A stretch of 64,000 nt of DNA. Origin: Solimonas sp. K1W22B-7. Lineage in GTDB: Bacteria; Pseudomonadota; Gammaproteobacteria; Nevskiales; Nevskiaceae. The position numbers and the translations under genes are program-made. How positions within the stretch are numbered: position 1 is the stretch's first letter; every line of letters starts with the position of its first letter. Location: the NCBI RefSeq assembly GCF_003428335.1, contig NZ_CP031704.1, positions 2,790,001 through 2,854,000 of the forward strand, in the 5' to 3' direction. Positions 51,237-62,382 of this stretch are shown here, one piece after another. The notes below the pieces were generated by a model. That model did not search any database, was not told the DNA's origin, and was given only the letters and a program-made list of their open reading frames with translations.

Positions 51237-51914
51237 ATGCGCGCACTGGTCATCGAGGACGATCCGGCCCTGCAGGCCCAGGTCGTCAACTTCCTCACGG
51301 AAGATGGTTTCGCCGTGGACTCCGCTTCCGACGGCGAACAGGGCGGCTACATGGCCGAGGAATACCCGGCCGACGTCGCGATCATCGACCTCGGCCTGCC
51401 CAAGGCCAGCGGCCTCGACATCATCCGCCGCGCCCGTGCCGCGGGGCGCAAGTTCCCGATCCTGATCCTGACCGCCCGCGACGGCTGGCAGAGCAAGGTC
51501 GAGGGCCTGGAGGCCGGCGCCGACGACTACCTGGTCAAACCCTTCCACCGCGAGGAGTTGCTGGCGCGCGTGCGCGCCCTGCTGCGCCGCAGCGGCGGCT
51601 GGGCGCAGGCCAAGATGGAATCCGGCCCCTACCAGCTCGACACCGGCGCCAAGGCCGTGACCGCCGACGGCAAGCCGGTGGAGCTGACCAGCTTCGAGTA
51701 CCGCGTGCTGGAGTACCTGCTGACGAATGCCGGCAAGGTGATCTCCAAGTCCGAGCTGACCGAGCACCTCTACACCGAGGACGAGGAACGCGACAGCAAC
51801 GTCATCGAGGTCTTCATCCGCCGCCTGCGCACCAAGCTCGATCCGGAAAGCCACTACAACCCGATCACCACGCTGCGTGGCGCGGGCTATCGCTGGGATC
51901 TGCCCAGGGCCTGA
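51237..51914 (+). CDS. phoP: PhoP-like response regulator
   Basis: 225 aa OmpR-family regulator. Receiver: acidic pair EDD at 7-9, phospho-Asp51 in VAIIDLGLPKASGLD, Thr in ILTARD, Lys in LVKPFHREELLARV. Winged helix: LTSFEYRVLEYLLTNAGKVISKSELTEHLYTEDEERDSNVIEVFIRRLRTKL, typical of PhoP/QseB. Ortholog naming as PhoP is by similarity and by the linked sensor. Probably autoregulated through the direct repeats at 50537-50589. Confidence 0.85.
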   Translation: MRALVIEDDPALQAQVVNFLTEDGFAVDSASDGEQGGYMAEEYPADVAIIDLGLPKASGLDIIRRARAAGRKFPILILTARDGWQSKVEGLEAGADDYLVKPFHREELLARVRALLRRSGGWAQAKMESGPYQLDTGAKAVTADGKPVELTSFEYRVLEYLLTNAGKVISKSELTEHLYTEDEERDSNVIEVFIRRLRTKLDPESHYNPITTLRGAGYRWDLPRA

Positions 51915-51938
51915 GGACGACCGGGTCCTGCGCCGGCC

Positions 51939-53276
51939 ATGATCCGCAACTCCCTGCGCGGCCGCCTGCTCACCGCCTCCGCGCTGGTGCTGACGGCCTT
52001 CGTCGCGATCACTGCCTACGCCCTGGACCAGGCCTTCCGCAACAGCCTGCTGCAGGCCGAGAAGGAGAAGCTGCAGGGCCTGGTCTACGCCCTGCTCGGC
52101 TCCGCCGCGCCGCGCGAGGACGGCGAACTGAGCATCGCGCTGGATGCGGTGCCGGACCCGCGCCTGCGCCAGCCGCTGTCGGGTCTCGACGCCGCGCTGT
52201 TCGACGAGCGCGGCCACGCCGTCTGGAGTTCCGCCGCCTTCCTCGACCTCCCGCAACCGACGCTAGCCGACGTCGGCCAGTGGCAGTTCGAGCGCCTGTC
52301 CAACCCCGACGTGTTCTCGCTGAGTTTCGGCCTGCGCTGGATCGACCTGGCGCGCGATCCGCGGCGCTACAGCATCGTCGTGCTGGAGACCACGCAGGGC
52401 TACCGCGAGCAGATGGCCACCTTCCGCCGCACACTGTGGGGCTGGCTCGGCGGCACCGCGATGGCGTTGACCGCGATGCTGCTGTTCCTGCAGCGCTGGA
52501 GCCTGGCGCCGCTGCTGCGCCTGGGCCGCGAGCTGCAGGAGATCGAGGCCGGCAACCAGGACGAGATCGCCGGTCGTTATCCCGACGAGCTCCGCCCGCT
52601 GACGCATGACCTCAACGCCATGATCGTCAACGAGCGCAACCAGCAGTTGCGCTACCGCAACGCCCTGGGCGATCTCGCCCACACGCTCAAGACGCCGCTG
52701 GCGGTGCTGTCCGGCATGACCCAGGAGCGCGGACTGAATCCGGTGCAGCGCGAGCAGCTGCAGGAACAGGTCACGCGCATGCAGCGCATCGTCGACCACC
52801 AGCTGCGCCGCGCCGCCGCCGCCGGCACGCGCACCCTGAGCAAGCCGCTGCGCGTGCGTCCGCTGATCGAGAAGATCGCCGGCGCACTGACCAAGGTCTA
52901 CGCCGACAAGAATCCGCGCTTCGACCTGCAGATCACGCCCAATCTCAAGCTGCGCGCCGACCAGGGCGATCTCTACGAACTGATCGGCAACCTGCTCGAC
53001 AACGCCGCCAAGTACGGCAACGGCCGCGTGCGCGTCAGCAGCCGCGTCGAGGACAAGCACTGCAGCTTCGTGGTGGAAGACGACGGACCGGGCTTCCCGG
53101 AAAACCCCGAACTGCTGCTGGAACGGGGTATGCGCGCCGACGACCAGACCCCCGGCCAGGGCATCGGCCTGGCGGCCGTGGCGGAACTGATCAAGGCCTA
53201 CGAGGGCCACCTGGAGCTGGGGCGCTCGGCATTGCTGGGCGGCGGCAAGGTCACGGCGACCTTGCCGCTGCGGTGA
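51939..53276 (+). CDS. phoQ: PhoQ-like sensor histidine kinase
   Basis: 445 aa. First helix at ~10-30 (TASALVLTAFVAITAYAL), periplasmic sensor domain of ~140 residues with acidic stretches, second helix at ~168-185 (GGTAMALTAMLLFL), a HAMP-like region (RWSLAPLLRLGRELQEIEAGNQDEI), phospho-acceptor His in LGDLAHTLKTPLAVL, and ATPase boxes NLLDNAAKYG, DDGPGFP and GQGIGLAAVAEL. Probably senses divalent cations or envelope stress like PhoQ (inference). 24 bases after the regulator. Confidence 0.87.
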   Translation: MIRNSLRGRLLTASALVLTAFVAITAYALDQAFRNSLLQAEKEKLQGLVYALLGSAAPREDGELSIALDAVPDPRLRQPLSGLDAALFDERGHAVWSSAAFLDLPQPTLADVGQWQFERLSNPDVFSLSFGLRWIDLARDPRRYSIVVLETTQGYREQMATFRRTLWGWLGGTAMALTAMLLFLQRWSLAPLLRLGRELQEIEAGNQDEIAGRYPDELRPLTHDLNAMIVNERNQQLRYRNALGDLAHTLKTPLAVLSGMTQERGLNPVQREQLQEQVTRMQRIVDHQLRRAAAAGTRTLSKPLRVRPLIEKIAGALTKVYADKNPRFDLQITPNLKLRADQGDLYELIGNLLDNAAKYGNGRVRVSSRVEDKHCSFVVEDDGPGFPENPELLLERGMRADDQTPGQGIGLAAVAELIKAYEGHLELGRSALLGGGKVTATLPLR

Positions 53277-53288
53277 AAGCGGCCGTCT

Positions 53289-53313
53289 GTAGGGTGCGCG
53301 GTGCGCACCCTAC
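53289..53313. terminator. Bidirectional hairpin between phoQ-like and mipA-like genes
   Basis: Perfect 11-bp stem GTAGGGTGCGC / GCGCACCCTAC with a three-base loop, centred between two convergent genes 52 bp apart. Confidence 0.6.
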
Positions 53314-53328
53314 GGCTCCTTAGCGTGC

Positions 53329-54078
53329 CTACAACGGCAAGCGATAGCTCACGCCCAGGAACAGCGTGCTCTCCCACTCCGCGTCCACCAGCGGGCTGTC
53401 CTCGATGTCGCTGCCGAGGTAACGCGCGCCGAGCAGGCCGGTCGCGGTCCAGCTGGGTGTGATCGGGTAGATCGCGCTGAAGCCCAGCTGCGGCACTACC
53501 ACGTTGCCCGGCTCATAGCCGCCGGCAAAGCCTGCTTCGCCCGGCTTGAGGCCGTAGTAGTAGGCAGTGAAGTCCTCGCTCAGCAGGCTGACGCCGATGT
53601 TGGGCGCCAGCAGGAAGTCGCCGACGATCGTCGGCCGCGACAGGCGCAGGCCCAGTTCGTAGCCGCCGTGACGGTCCAGCACGTCGAACAGCGCATGGCT
53701 GTCCAGCAGCAGGCGCTCGCCCAGCGGCATCGTCACGCCGACCCCGGCCTCGAAGGTGCGCTTGCGCTCGTCGATGGCCAGCGCCGGATCCAGGTCGCCC
53801 GACTCCAGGCTGTTCAGGCGGAAATTGCCGAGCAGCGAGACGCGGTAGGCATCCTCGCGCAGGAAGGACCAACCCATCGTCAGGCCCTGCAGGAAGAAAT
53901 CGCCGTACTGGCCCTGCACGAAGGGGAAGCCGACGACGTCGGCATCGCTGCCCTCGTAGACCTGGTCGAACAGCAGCACGCCGGCGCCGAAGCTGACGTA
54001 GTCGCCCTCTGCCGCCAGGGCCGGCAGGCTGCCGGTGGCGAGAAGGACAGCGACAAGACTCTTGTTGATGAATTTCAT
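53329..54078 (-). CDS. MipA/OmpV-family outer-membrane protein
   Basis: 249 aa. Signal peptide ([18 protein letters not shown]), then alternating strands of a 12-ish-strand barrel: [59 protein letters not shown], and a C-terminal strand ending SYRLPL. MipA proteins scaffold murein synthases in E. coli, OmpV-like ones act as porins; which applies here is unknown. The ATG overlaps the orn stop (ATGA). Confidence 0.87.
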   Translation of the reverse strand: MKFINKSLVAVLLATGSLPALAAEGDYVSFGAGVLLFDQVYEGSDADVVGFPFVQGQYGDFFLQGLTMGWSFLREDAYRVSLLGNFRLNSLESGDLDPALAIDERKRTFEAGVGVTMPLGERLLLDSHALFDVLDRHGGYELGLRLSRPTIVGDFLLAPNIGVSLLSEDFTAYYYGLKPGEAGFAGGYEPGNVVVPQLGFSAIYPITPSWTATGLLGARYLGSDIEDSPLVDAEWESTLFLGVSYRLPL

Positions 54079-54650
54079 GGGGTCTCCGTGCCCACCGGCT
54101 GCGCGGCGGCGATCAGGAAATGTTCGCGGTAATAGCGCAGCTCCGCGATGGAATCACGCACGTCGTCGAGCGCGAGGTGGGTCGAGGACTTCGAGAAGCC
54201 CTTGGAAATGGCCGGCGTCCAGCGCGAACACAGCTCCTTGAGCGTGCTGACGTCGAGATTGCGGTAGTGGAAGTGCCGCTCCAGCTTCGGCATCCAGCGC
54301 GCCAGGAAGCGGCGGTCCTGGCAGATCGAGTTGCCGCACATCGGCGACTTGCCCGCCGGCACCCACTGCGCCAGGAACTCCAGGGTCAGGCGCTCGGCCT
54401 CGGCGTCGTCGATCAGGCTGTCGCGCACACGCTGCGTCAGGCCCGAGCCGCCGTGCTGCCGCGTGTTCCACTCGTCCATCACGCCCAGGTCTTCATCGCT
54501 CTGTTTCACGGCCAGCACCGGGCCTTCGGCAAGTACCTTGAGCTGCTGGTCGGTGACGATGGTGGCGATCTCGATGATGCGGTGACGCTCGGGCACCAGC
54601 CCGGTCATCTCGAGGTCGATCCAGATCAGGTTGGAAGCATGGGCAGGCAT
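54075..54650 (-). CDS. orn: Oligoribonuclease
   Basis: 191 aa. 3'-5' exonuclease that degrades dinucleotides, including pGpG from c-di-GMP turnover, to mononucleotides. DEDDh residues visible: WIDLEMTG (Asp, Glu), Asp in [11 protein letters not shown], His and Asp in [14 protein letters not shown]. Start [12 protein letters not shown]. Full family length. Divergent from the pterin dehydratase gene; coupled to the mipA-like gene. Confidence 0.97.
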   Translation of the reverse strand: MPAHASNLIWIDLEMTGLVPERHRIIEIATIVTDQQLKVLAEGPVLAVKQSDEDLGVMDEWNTRQHGGSGLTQRVRDSLIDDAEAERLTLEFLAQWVPAGKSPMCGNSICQDRRFLARWMPKLERHFHYRNLDVSTLKELCSRWTPAISKGFSKSSTHLALDDVRDSIAELRYYREHFLIAAAQPVGTETP

Positions 54651-54703
54651 GTCGGTGGGCGGTTTCGGCGATAATCGGCAGTCTAGTCTAAGGGAGTATC
54701 ACC

Positions 54704-55045
54704 ATGTCCGACCTCGCGTCCAAGCGCTGCGTATCCTGCGAGGGTGACGCCAAGCCGCTGGACCTGGCCGCCTGCATGAAACTGAAGGAACAGCTGCCCG
54801 AGCGCTGGCGCCTGCTGCGCGAGGGCAAGCTGCTCAGCGCCGAGTTCTCGTTCCGCAACTACTACCAGACCACCGCCTTCGTCAACGCCGTGGCCTGGAT
54901 TGCGCACTCCGAGAACCATCATCCCGACATCGACTTCGGCTACAAGACCGCCAGGGTCAGCTGGTGGACCCACGCGGTGAACGGCCTCACCGAAAACGAC
55001 TTCATCTGCGCCGCCAAGGTGGAGAAGCTGCTGGTCGAAGCCTAG
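54704..55045 (+). CDS. phhB: Pterin-4a-carbinolamine dehydratase
   Basis: 113 aa. Dehydrates the carbinolamine form of the pterin cofactor after aromatic hydroxylation. Active-site signature HSENHHPDIDF (~66), followed by VSWWTHAVNGLTENDFICAAKVEKL. GGGAG ribosome-binding site before the ATG. No phenylalanine hydroxylase gene in the window. A GATAAT -10-like box lies about 30 bases upstream. Confidence 0.93.
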   Translation: MSDLASKRCVSCEGDAKPLDLAACMKLKEQLPERWRLLREGKLLSAEFSFRNYYQTTAFVNAVAWIAHSENHHPDIDFGYKTARVSWWTHAVNGLTENDFICAAKVEKLLVEA

Positions 55046-55053
55046 CCATACTC

Positions 55054-55109
55054 GTAGGAGCGGCTGTTAGCCGCGATCACCGGTGATCGCGGCTAACAGC
55101 CGCTCCTAC
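55054..55109. repeat. Perfect 56-bp palindrome (REP-like)
   Basis: Two perfectly complementary 28-bp halves with no loop, starting GTAGGAGCGGCTGTTAGCCG and meeting at CACC|GGTG. It lies between convergent phhB and recR and could form a cruciform or act as a bidirectional terminator. Confidence 0.95.
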
Positions 55110-55124
55110 AGGTCACGGAACGAA

Positions 55125-55727
55125 TCAGACCGGCGTACGGCCCGACATGGCATGCGCCAGCGTGCCGCCATCGACATACTCCAGTTCACCACCCATGGGC
55201 ACGCCATGGGCGATGCGGCTCACCTTGATGCCCTGCCCGCGCGCCATCTCGGCCAGGTAGTAGGCAGTGGCCTCGCCCTCCACCGTGGGATTGGTGGCGA
55301 TGATCATTTCCTGCACCTCGCCCGATGCCAGCTGCTCCTGCAGCAGGTCCAGGCCCAGCTCCGCCGGGCCGACGCCGTCCAGCGGCGACAGCCTTCCCAT
55401 CAGCACGAAATAGCGCCCGCGGTAGGAAGTGCCGCTCTCGATCGCCATCAGGTCGGCCGGCGACTCGAGCACGCAGAGCTGGCCGGTGGAGGCGCGGCTG
55501 TCGGCGCAGTAGCGGCAGTGCTCGCCGGCGTCGCAGAACATGCGGCAGCTGGGGCAGCGGCCGATGCCCTCCAGGGCCTCGACCAGGGCCCCGCCGAGCA
55601 GCTGCGCGCCCTGACGGTCGCGGTCCAGCAGGTGGAAGGCCATGCGTTGGGCCGACTTGGGGCCGACGCCCGGCAGGCGGCGCAGCGCCTCGATCAGGCG
55701 GCTCAGGCGGGGGGAATAGGCGGACAT
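55125..55727 (-). CDS. recR: Recombination protein RecR
   Basis: 200 aa. Helix-hairpin-helix [17 protein letters not shown] (~18-34), four-Cys zinc finger [17 protein letters not shown] (~58-74), Toprim domain ([30 protein letters not shown]) and C-terminal [24 protein letters not shown]. It acts with RecFO in loading RecA at gaps. The usual upstream neighbours dnaX and ybaB are not here, so it is detached from its common operon. Confidence 0.97.
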   Translation of the reverse strand: MSAYSPRLSRLIEALRRLPGVGPKSAQRMAFHLLDRDRQGAQLLGGALVEALEGIGRCPSCRMFCDAGEHCRYCADSRASTGQLCVLESPADLMAIESGTSYRGRYFVLMGRLSPLDGVGPAELGLDLLQEQLASGEVQEMIIATNPTVEGEATAYYLAEMARGQGIKVSRIAHGVPMGGELEYVDGGTLAHAMSGRTPV

Positions 55728-55780
55728 GGGGGCATTTTACCGCGCATTTCCGCAAACCTCCGGGCAACCCAACCCAATGT

Positions 55781-55913
55781 GTTCCCTCTCCCGCCTGCGG
55801 GAGAGGGTGCCTGAAGGGCGGGAGAGGGCTTCTGTAGAACTCAGGCTAGCTTGCGCAGATCGTTCTACAGAAACCCTCTCCCCTACCCCTCTCCCGCAAA
55901 CGGGAGAGGGGAC
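55781..55913. repeat. Palindromic repeat family 2 (CCCTCTCCC), copy 2
   Basis: A 133-bp element with the same plan as 16594-16727: paired CTCTCCCGC..GCGGGAGAG mini-stems, complementary CTTCTGTAGAAC / GTTCTACAGAA arms and an AT-richer centre. It lies between recR and phoD. Confidence 0.9.
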
Positions 55914-55919
55914 AGCCAT

Positions 55920-57617
55920 TCAGGCAACCAGCGCCGGCGCGCCCGCCACCGGCTCCGTCTGCCCCGCCGACGACAAGCGATTGCTGCCGTCCTGCGTCGC
56001 GAAGGCCGTGCCGAAACTCTCGTCCTCGCTCACCGCATCGATCGTGTCCACGTACCAGAACTCGCCCGTCACCCGCTCCGGCACGATGTCCAGCAGCAGG
56101 TAGCCCTTGCGCGCGGTGTCCACGTACTTCATGTGCGGATTGAGCAGGCGCAGCGCCGGTGCCAGCGGGTTGAGCGGCTCCAGGCCCGGCGAGGTCACCG
56201 AGGTGCAGACGAACTCGACGGCGCGCGAGCCCTCGCCGCTCAGCGGGTTGTAGACCAGGGGGTTGTTCGGATCGTGCGAGATGTCCATCGCCCAGGAGCT
56301 GTGGATGTCGCCGGTCAGCACAACGACGTTGTCCAGGCCCAGGCCCGAGATCAGGTCGAGCACGCGCTGGCGCTCGGCGCGGTAGCCGTCCCACTGGTCG
56401 GTATTGATCACCAGGCCGCCGGTGCTGACCAGCGGCAGGCCCTGCAGCAACGACTGCAGCTGCTCCACCGGGATGTTGGTCAGCAGCGACAGCTCCGGCA
56501 GGCCCACGCGCAGCTGGCCGAACATCACCTGCTGGCCGAGGAATTTCCACTTCACCCCGGCGGTGGCGGCCAGCGTGGTCGCCAGGAAGTTGCGCTGCGG
56601 TTCGCCCAGCAGCTGACGCTCGGCATCGTTGATGCTGCCGGCATCCACCAGGGAGGCCTGCAGGTCGCGCCCGATCAGGCGCGTGTCCAGCATCGTGAAC
56701 TCGGCCAGATCGCCGTAGCGGAAGCTGCGGTAGATGCGCTCGGGGTTGGCGGCGTCCGGCGTGCGGATCGGCATCCACTCGTGGTAGGCCTGGATCGCCC
56801 AGGCCTTGCGCTGGGCCCACTCGCCCTCGGCGCCCTCGGTATGGTTGTTGGCCCCGCCGTTCCAGCTGTTGTCGGCAGTCTCGTGGTCGTCCCAGACCGT
56901 GATGAAAGGGTGCTGGCGATGGACCGCCTGCACGTCGGCTTCGCGCTTGTAGTAGGCGTGGCGCGTGCGGTAGTCGGCCAGCGTCAGGATCTCGTGGTCG
57001 GGCTCGTAGGGGCGCGCGCTGCCGTACTCGCCGGTGCCGTACTCGTAGATGTAGTCGCCCAGGTGCAGCACCACGTCGATGTCGGCGCGCTGCGCCAGCT
57101 TGCGGTAGGCGTTGAAATAGCCATGGGCATAGCTGGAGCAGGACACCACGCCGACGCGCAGGCGCTCCACCGCGCCCGCCGGTGCGGTACGCGTGCGCGC
57201 CGCCGGCGAGACCTGGCCCTGGGCGCGGAAGCGGTAGTAGTAGCTGGTGGCCGGCAGCAGGCCGTCGGCGTCCACCTTGACGGTGTAGTCGCGCGCCGCG
57301 CTGGTGCTGGTCTGCCCGCGACGCACGATGTTGGCGAAGCCCGGGTCGGTGGCCAGTTCGTAGCTCACCGCCACACTGGAATCCACACCGCTGACGCGGG
57401 TCCACAGGATCACGCGGTCCGACAGCGGATCGCCGCTGGCGACGCCGTGCAGGAACTCCGCATTGCCGCTGCCGCCGTCGGCGCGCGGATCGGAGCTGCC
57501 GCAGCCGGGCAGCAGCGGCAGGGCGCCGATGGCGGCGGCACTGCCGGCGCGGCGCAGGAAATCACGGCGGCTGAGGCCGCTCTTGCGGCGGGTGGAACGA
57601 CGGCGGGGTCCGGACAT
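55920..57617 (-). CDS. phoD: Alkaline phosphatase D (PhoD), Tat-exported
   Basis: 565 aa. Twin-arginine signal SRRDFLRRAGSAAAIGALPLLPGC. An N-terminal fibronectin-like domain (VASGDPLSDRVILWTRV...ATSYYYRFRAQG) precedes the catalytic metallophosphoesterase: Asp/His ligands in LHLGDYIYEYGTGEY, VWDDHETADNSW, LTGDIHSSWAMDI and the Cys region VVSCSSYAHGYFNAY. PhoD is a calcium/iron phosphodiesterase-monoesterase of the periplasm, induced by phosphate limitation. 29 bp after phoX, under its Pho box. Confidence 0.95.
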   Translation of the reverse strand: MSGPRRRSTRRKSGLSRRDFLRRAGSAAAIGALPLLPGCGSSDPRADGGSGNAEFLHGVASGDPLSDRVILWTRVSGVDSSVAVSYELATDPGFANIVRRGQTSTSAARDYTVKVDADGLLPATSYYYRFRAQGQVSPAARTRTAPAGAVERLRVGVVSCSSYAHGYFNAYRKLAQRADIDVVLHLGDYIYEYGTGEYGSARPYEPDHEILTLADYRTRHAYYKREADVQAVHRQHPFITVWDDHETADNSWNGGANNHTEGAEGEWAQRKAWAIQAYHEWMPIRTPDAANPERIYRSFRYGDLAEFTMLDTRLIGRDLQASLVDAGSINDAERQLLGEPQRNFLATTLAATAGVKWKFLGQQVMFGQLRVGLPELSLLTNIPVEQLQSLLQGLPLVSTGGLVINTDQWDGYRAERQRVLDLISGLGLDNVVVLTGDIHSSWAMDISHDPNNPLVYNPLSGEGSRAVEFVCTSVTSPGLEPLNPLAPALRLLNPHMKYVDTARKGYLLLDIVPERVTGEFWYVDTIDAVSEDESFGTAFATQDGSNRLSSAGQTEPVAGAPALVA

Positions 57618-57646
57618 GGTGCTGCTCCCTGGATGCTATGAGTTGT

Positions 57647-58969
57647 TTACGGGCAGGTGCCGGAGGGACAGGCGGAGAACGGCAGCGTCACCTCGAAGGT
57701 GATGCCGCTGCCGCCACGGCCCACGCGGCCGCTGCGCTGGGCGCTGAAGTACAGGCGGCTGCCGTCGGGCGAGAACGCCGGCCCGGTAATTTCGGAGCTG
57801 GTGTCGGGCTCGCCGGCGGCGTTGGTGACCTGCAGCAGCGGCAGCACGCGACGGTCCGGCAGGATCACGCAGACCTGCATGTCGCCGCCGTCCTCGGCCA
57901 CCAGCACGTCGCCGAATTCGCTGACCGTGAGGTTGTCGACGCCGCTGAGGATCTTGTCGCTGCCGCTGGCCTTGTCGAAGTCGTAGACCACTTCCAGGGT
58001 CTGGGCGCGGGTGTCGTGGCACCAGATGCGGTTGTCACCCTTGCTGGAGAAGTACACCAGGCCGTCGAAGTACCACAGGCCCTCGCCGCCCTTGAAGATG
58101 CTGCCCGGGGCCGCATCGCCGAGGCGGTCGCGCACACCGGCCTGGGCCTGGCCGGGATCGACCACGTCTTCCCAGGTCACGGTGCGGGGGCGGCTCAGGT
58201 CGAAGCCTTCGGGCGGATACTGATTGGCCGGCAGCTCGGAGAACCGCAGCACCTGCAGCTTGCCGGCCTGCAAGGCCGGGCGCGCCGCGCCGGCCGGCCA
58301 GTCGGCCGCGGTGGGGGTCACGCGGTAGAAGCGACCCGCACCGGTGTCCTCGGTCAGGAACAGCTGGCGCTGCTGCGGGTCCACCGCTACCGCTTCGTGC
58401 TTGAAGATGCCCAGGATCGGCCGCGCCGTGCCGTTGCCGGCCAGCTGGGGGTCGCATTCGTGAACCTGGCCGCTGTCGGTCTCCTCGCAGGACAGCCAGG
58501 TGCCCCAGGGCGTCTTGCCGCCGGCGCAGTTGCTGCTGGTGCCGCGCAGGATGCGGTAGGAACCGGTGATTTCGCCGCTGCGGTCGAACTTCACCGCGCC
58601 GACGCCGCCGATCAGGGGTACCTCGGAGTTCGAGGTATAGACCCAGCCGCCGTCGGCCGTGGGGAACGTGGCGCCGCCGTCGGGGAAGGTATGCCAGAAG
58701 TTCAGCGTGCCGGGGACCAGCTGTCCGGACACCGCGACCACGCGGGAAGTGAAGCCGGCCGGCAGGCGCAGGCCGTTTTCGTCGGGAGCCTGCAGCGGGC
58801 CGATGCCGGCAAAGCGGCTCTTGCCGATTCCACCGCCGCCATTGCCGCCGTCGCTGTCGCCGCAGGCCGCCAGGCCCAGGGTACCGGCGGCGCTGGCCGA
58901 CCAGAAGGCGGTGCGCAGGAAATCTCGGCGCGACAGCGGGCCGAAGGCCGGGTCGATCAGGCGGCTCAT
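57647..58969 (-). CDS. phoX: PhoX-family (DUF839) alkaline phosphatase, Tat-exported
   Basis: 440 aa from the ATG at 58969. Tat signal SRRDFLRTAFWSASAAGTLGLAACG. The body is a DUF839 beta-propeller: SNCAGGKTPWGTWLSCEETD (the conserved Glu/Cys region), GIFKHEAVAVDPQQRQLFLTEDTGAGRFYRV, EGLWYFDGLVYFSSKGDNRIW and ITGPAFSPDGSRLYFSAQRSG. PhoX enzymes are periplasmic calcium-dependent phosphatases. First gene of a phoX-phoD operon with a three-half-site Pho box upstream. Shorter than classical PhoX, so a phosphatase-related variant is possible. Confidence 0.85.
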   Translation of the reverse strand: MSRLIDPAFGPLSRRDFLRTAFWSASAAGTLGLAACGDSDGGNGGGGIGKSRFAGIGPLQAPDENGLRLPAGFTSRVVAVSGQLVPGTLNFWHTFPDGGATFPTADGGWVYTSNSEVPLIGGVGAVKFDRSGEITGSYRILRGTSSNCAGGKTPWGTWLSCEETDSGQVHECDPQLAGNGTARPILGIFKHEAVAVDPQQRQLFLTEDTGAGRFYRVTPTAADWPAGAARPALQAGKLQVLRFSELPANQYPPEGFDLSRPRTVTWEDVVDPGQAQAGVRDRLGDAAPGSIFKGGEGLWYFDGLVYFSSKGDNRIWCHDTRAQTLEVVYDFDKASGSDKILSGVDNLTVSEFGDVLVAEDGGDMQVCVILPDRRVLPLLQVTNAAGEPDTSSEITGPAFSPDGSRLYFSAQRSGRVGRGGSGITFEVTLPFSACPSGTCP

Positions 58970-59027
58970 GGTGAATTCTCTTTCGGAAAACAGGGGCTTG
59001 GGCAGGACTTCCTGGCCCGGAAAGAGT

Positions 59028-59055
59028 ATGTCAGCCGGATGACCGTCAGATGACA
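59028..59055 (-). promoter_or_regulatory. Pho box upstream of phoX
   Basis: Read on the minus strand: TGTCAT (59055-59050), GGTCAT (59044-59039), TGACAT (59033-59028), three half-sites at exact 11-bp spacing, matching the PhoB consensus CTGTCAT direct repeat. It ends 58 bases upstream of the phoX ATG. Confidence 0.78.
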
Positions 59056-59086
59056 ATGGCGGCCGGTAGAGCGGTTTTTCCCAGCG

Positions 59087-59911
59087 CTAGAACGTCGGCT
59101 TACGCAGGTTCTTCTCCTGCATCACCATGGTGGCGATCTCCTCGATCGACATGTTGGCGGAGTTCAGGAACGGCACCTGGGTGCGGCGGTAGAGCTGTTC
59201 GGCCTGGCGCAGCTCGTAGGCGCACTGGGCCAGGGAGGCGTACTTGGAACCGGGGCGGCGCTCGCTGCGGATCTGCGACAGGCGCTCCGGCTCCGAGGTC
59301 AGGCCGAAGCACTTGCTTTCCAGCCCGCGCAGGCTGTTGGGCAGCTTCTGCTGCTCCAGGTCGTCCTCGGTGAGCGGGAAATTGGTGGCGAACAGACCGT
59401 GCTGCAGGGCCAGGTAGAGGCTGGTGGGGGTTTTTCCGCAGCGCGAGGGGGCGATCAGGATCACGTCGGCCCGGGGCAGGTCGCGGGTGGACTGGCCGTC
59501 GTCGTGCTCCATGGCGTAATTCATGGCCGAAATGCGCGAGTTGTACTTCTGCTGGTTGGCCATGCCATGAGCCCGGCCCTGGGCGTGGGTGGACGCCACG
59601 CCGAGCTCCAGTTCGATGGTATGGATCATCAGATCGAACAAATCCAGGAAAAGCGCCTCGGCGGTGCGTAAAATAGCGCGCACCTCGTCGTTGACGGTGG
59701 TGCTGAAGATCAGCGGCCTCAAGCCGCCGTCCTTGGCGACGAAGTTGATGAACTCGAGCGTGCTGCGCGCCTTGTCCGGGTTGTTCACGAACGGCAGCGT
59801 GGTGGTCTTGAATTCCACGGCCTCGAACTGGGTCAGCAGGGTATGTCCCAGGGTCTCGGCGGTGATGCCGGTGCCGTCGGATACGAAGAAGACATGGCGC
59901 AGCGGCGTCAT
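59087..59911 (-). CDS. ppsR: Phosphoenolpyruvate synthase regulatory protein
   Basis: 274 aa from the ATG at 59911 (MTPLRHVFFVSDGTGITAETLG), the usual start. Bifunctional ADP-dependent kinase/phosphorylase (DUF299) that inactivates PpsA by Thr phosphorylation and reactivates it with phosphate. P-loop-like SRCGKTPTSLYLA (~150), ADVILIAPS before it, and C-terminal MSIEEIATMVMQ. Divergent from ppsA with 93 bp between, the standard arrangement. A longer N terminus from 59947 would enter the control region and is not used. Confidence 0.96.
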   Translation of the reverse strand: MTPLRHVFFVSDGTGITAETLGHTLLTQFEAVEFKTTTLPFVNNPDKARSTLEFINFVAKDGGLRPLIFSTTVNDEVRAILRTAEALFLDLFDLMIHTIELELGVASTHAQGRAHGMANQQKYNSRISAMNYAMEHDDGQSTRDLPRADVILIAPSRCGKTPTSLYLALQHGLFATNFPLTEDDLEQQKLPNSLRGLESKCFGLTSEPERLSQIRSERRPGSKYASLAQCAYELRQAEQLYRRTQVPFLNSANMSIEEIATMVMQEKNLRKPTF

Positions 59912-59960
59912 TGTGTTGAGTTTCAATAGTTTGTGTGGTTCTGCCACTTATAAACCATAA

Positions 59961-59977
59961 CGTGCGGCTTTCGCACG
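59961..59977. promoter_or_regulatory. Palindrome in the ppsR/ppsA divergent region
   Basis: CGTGCG-N5-CGCACG, perfect 6-bp arms, located between the two divergent starts and just downstream of a TATAAA. Possible operator or early hairpin for ppsA; the binding protein is unknown. Confidence 0.35.
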
Positions 59978-60004
59978 CCCCTAAGCTTGCAACAGGTAAA
60001 GAAC

Positions 60005-62380
<2,376 letters not shown>

Positions 62381-62382
62381 GG

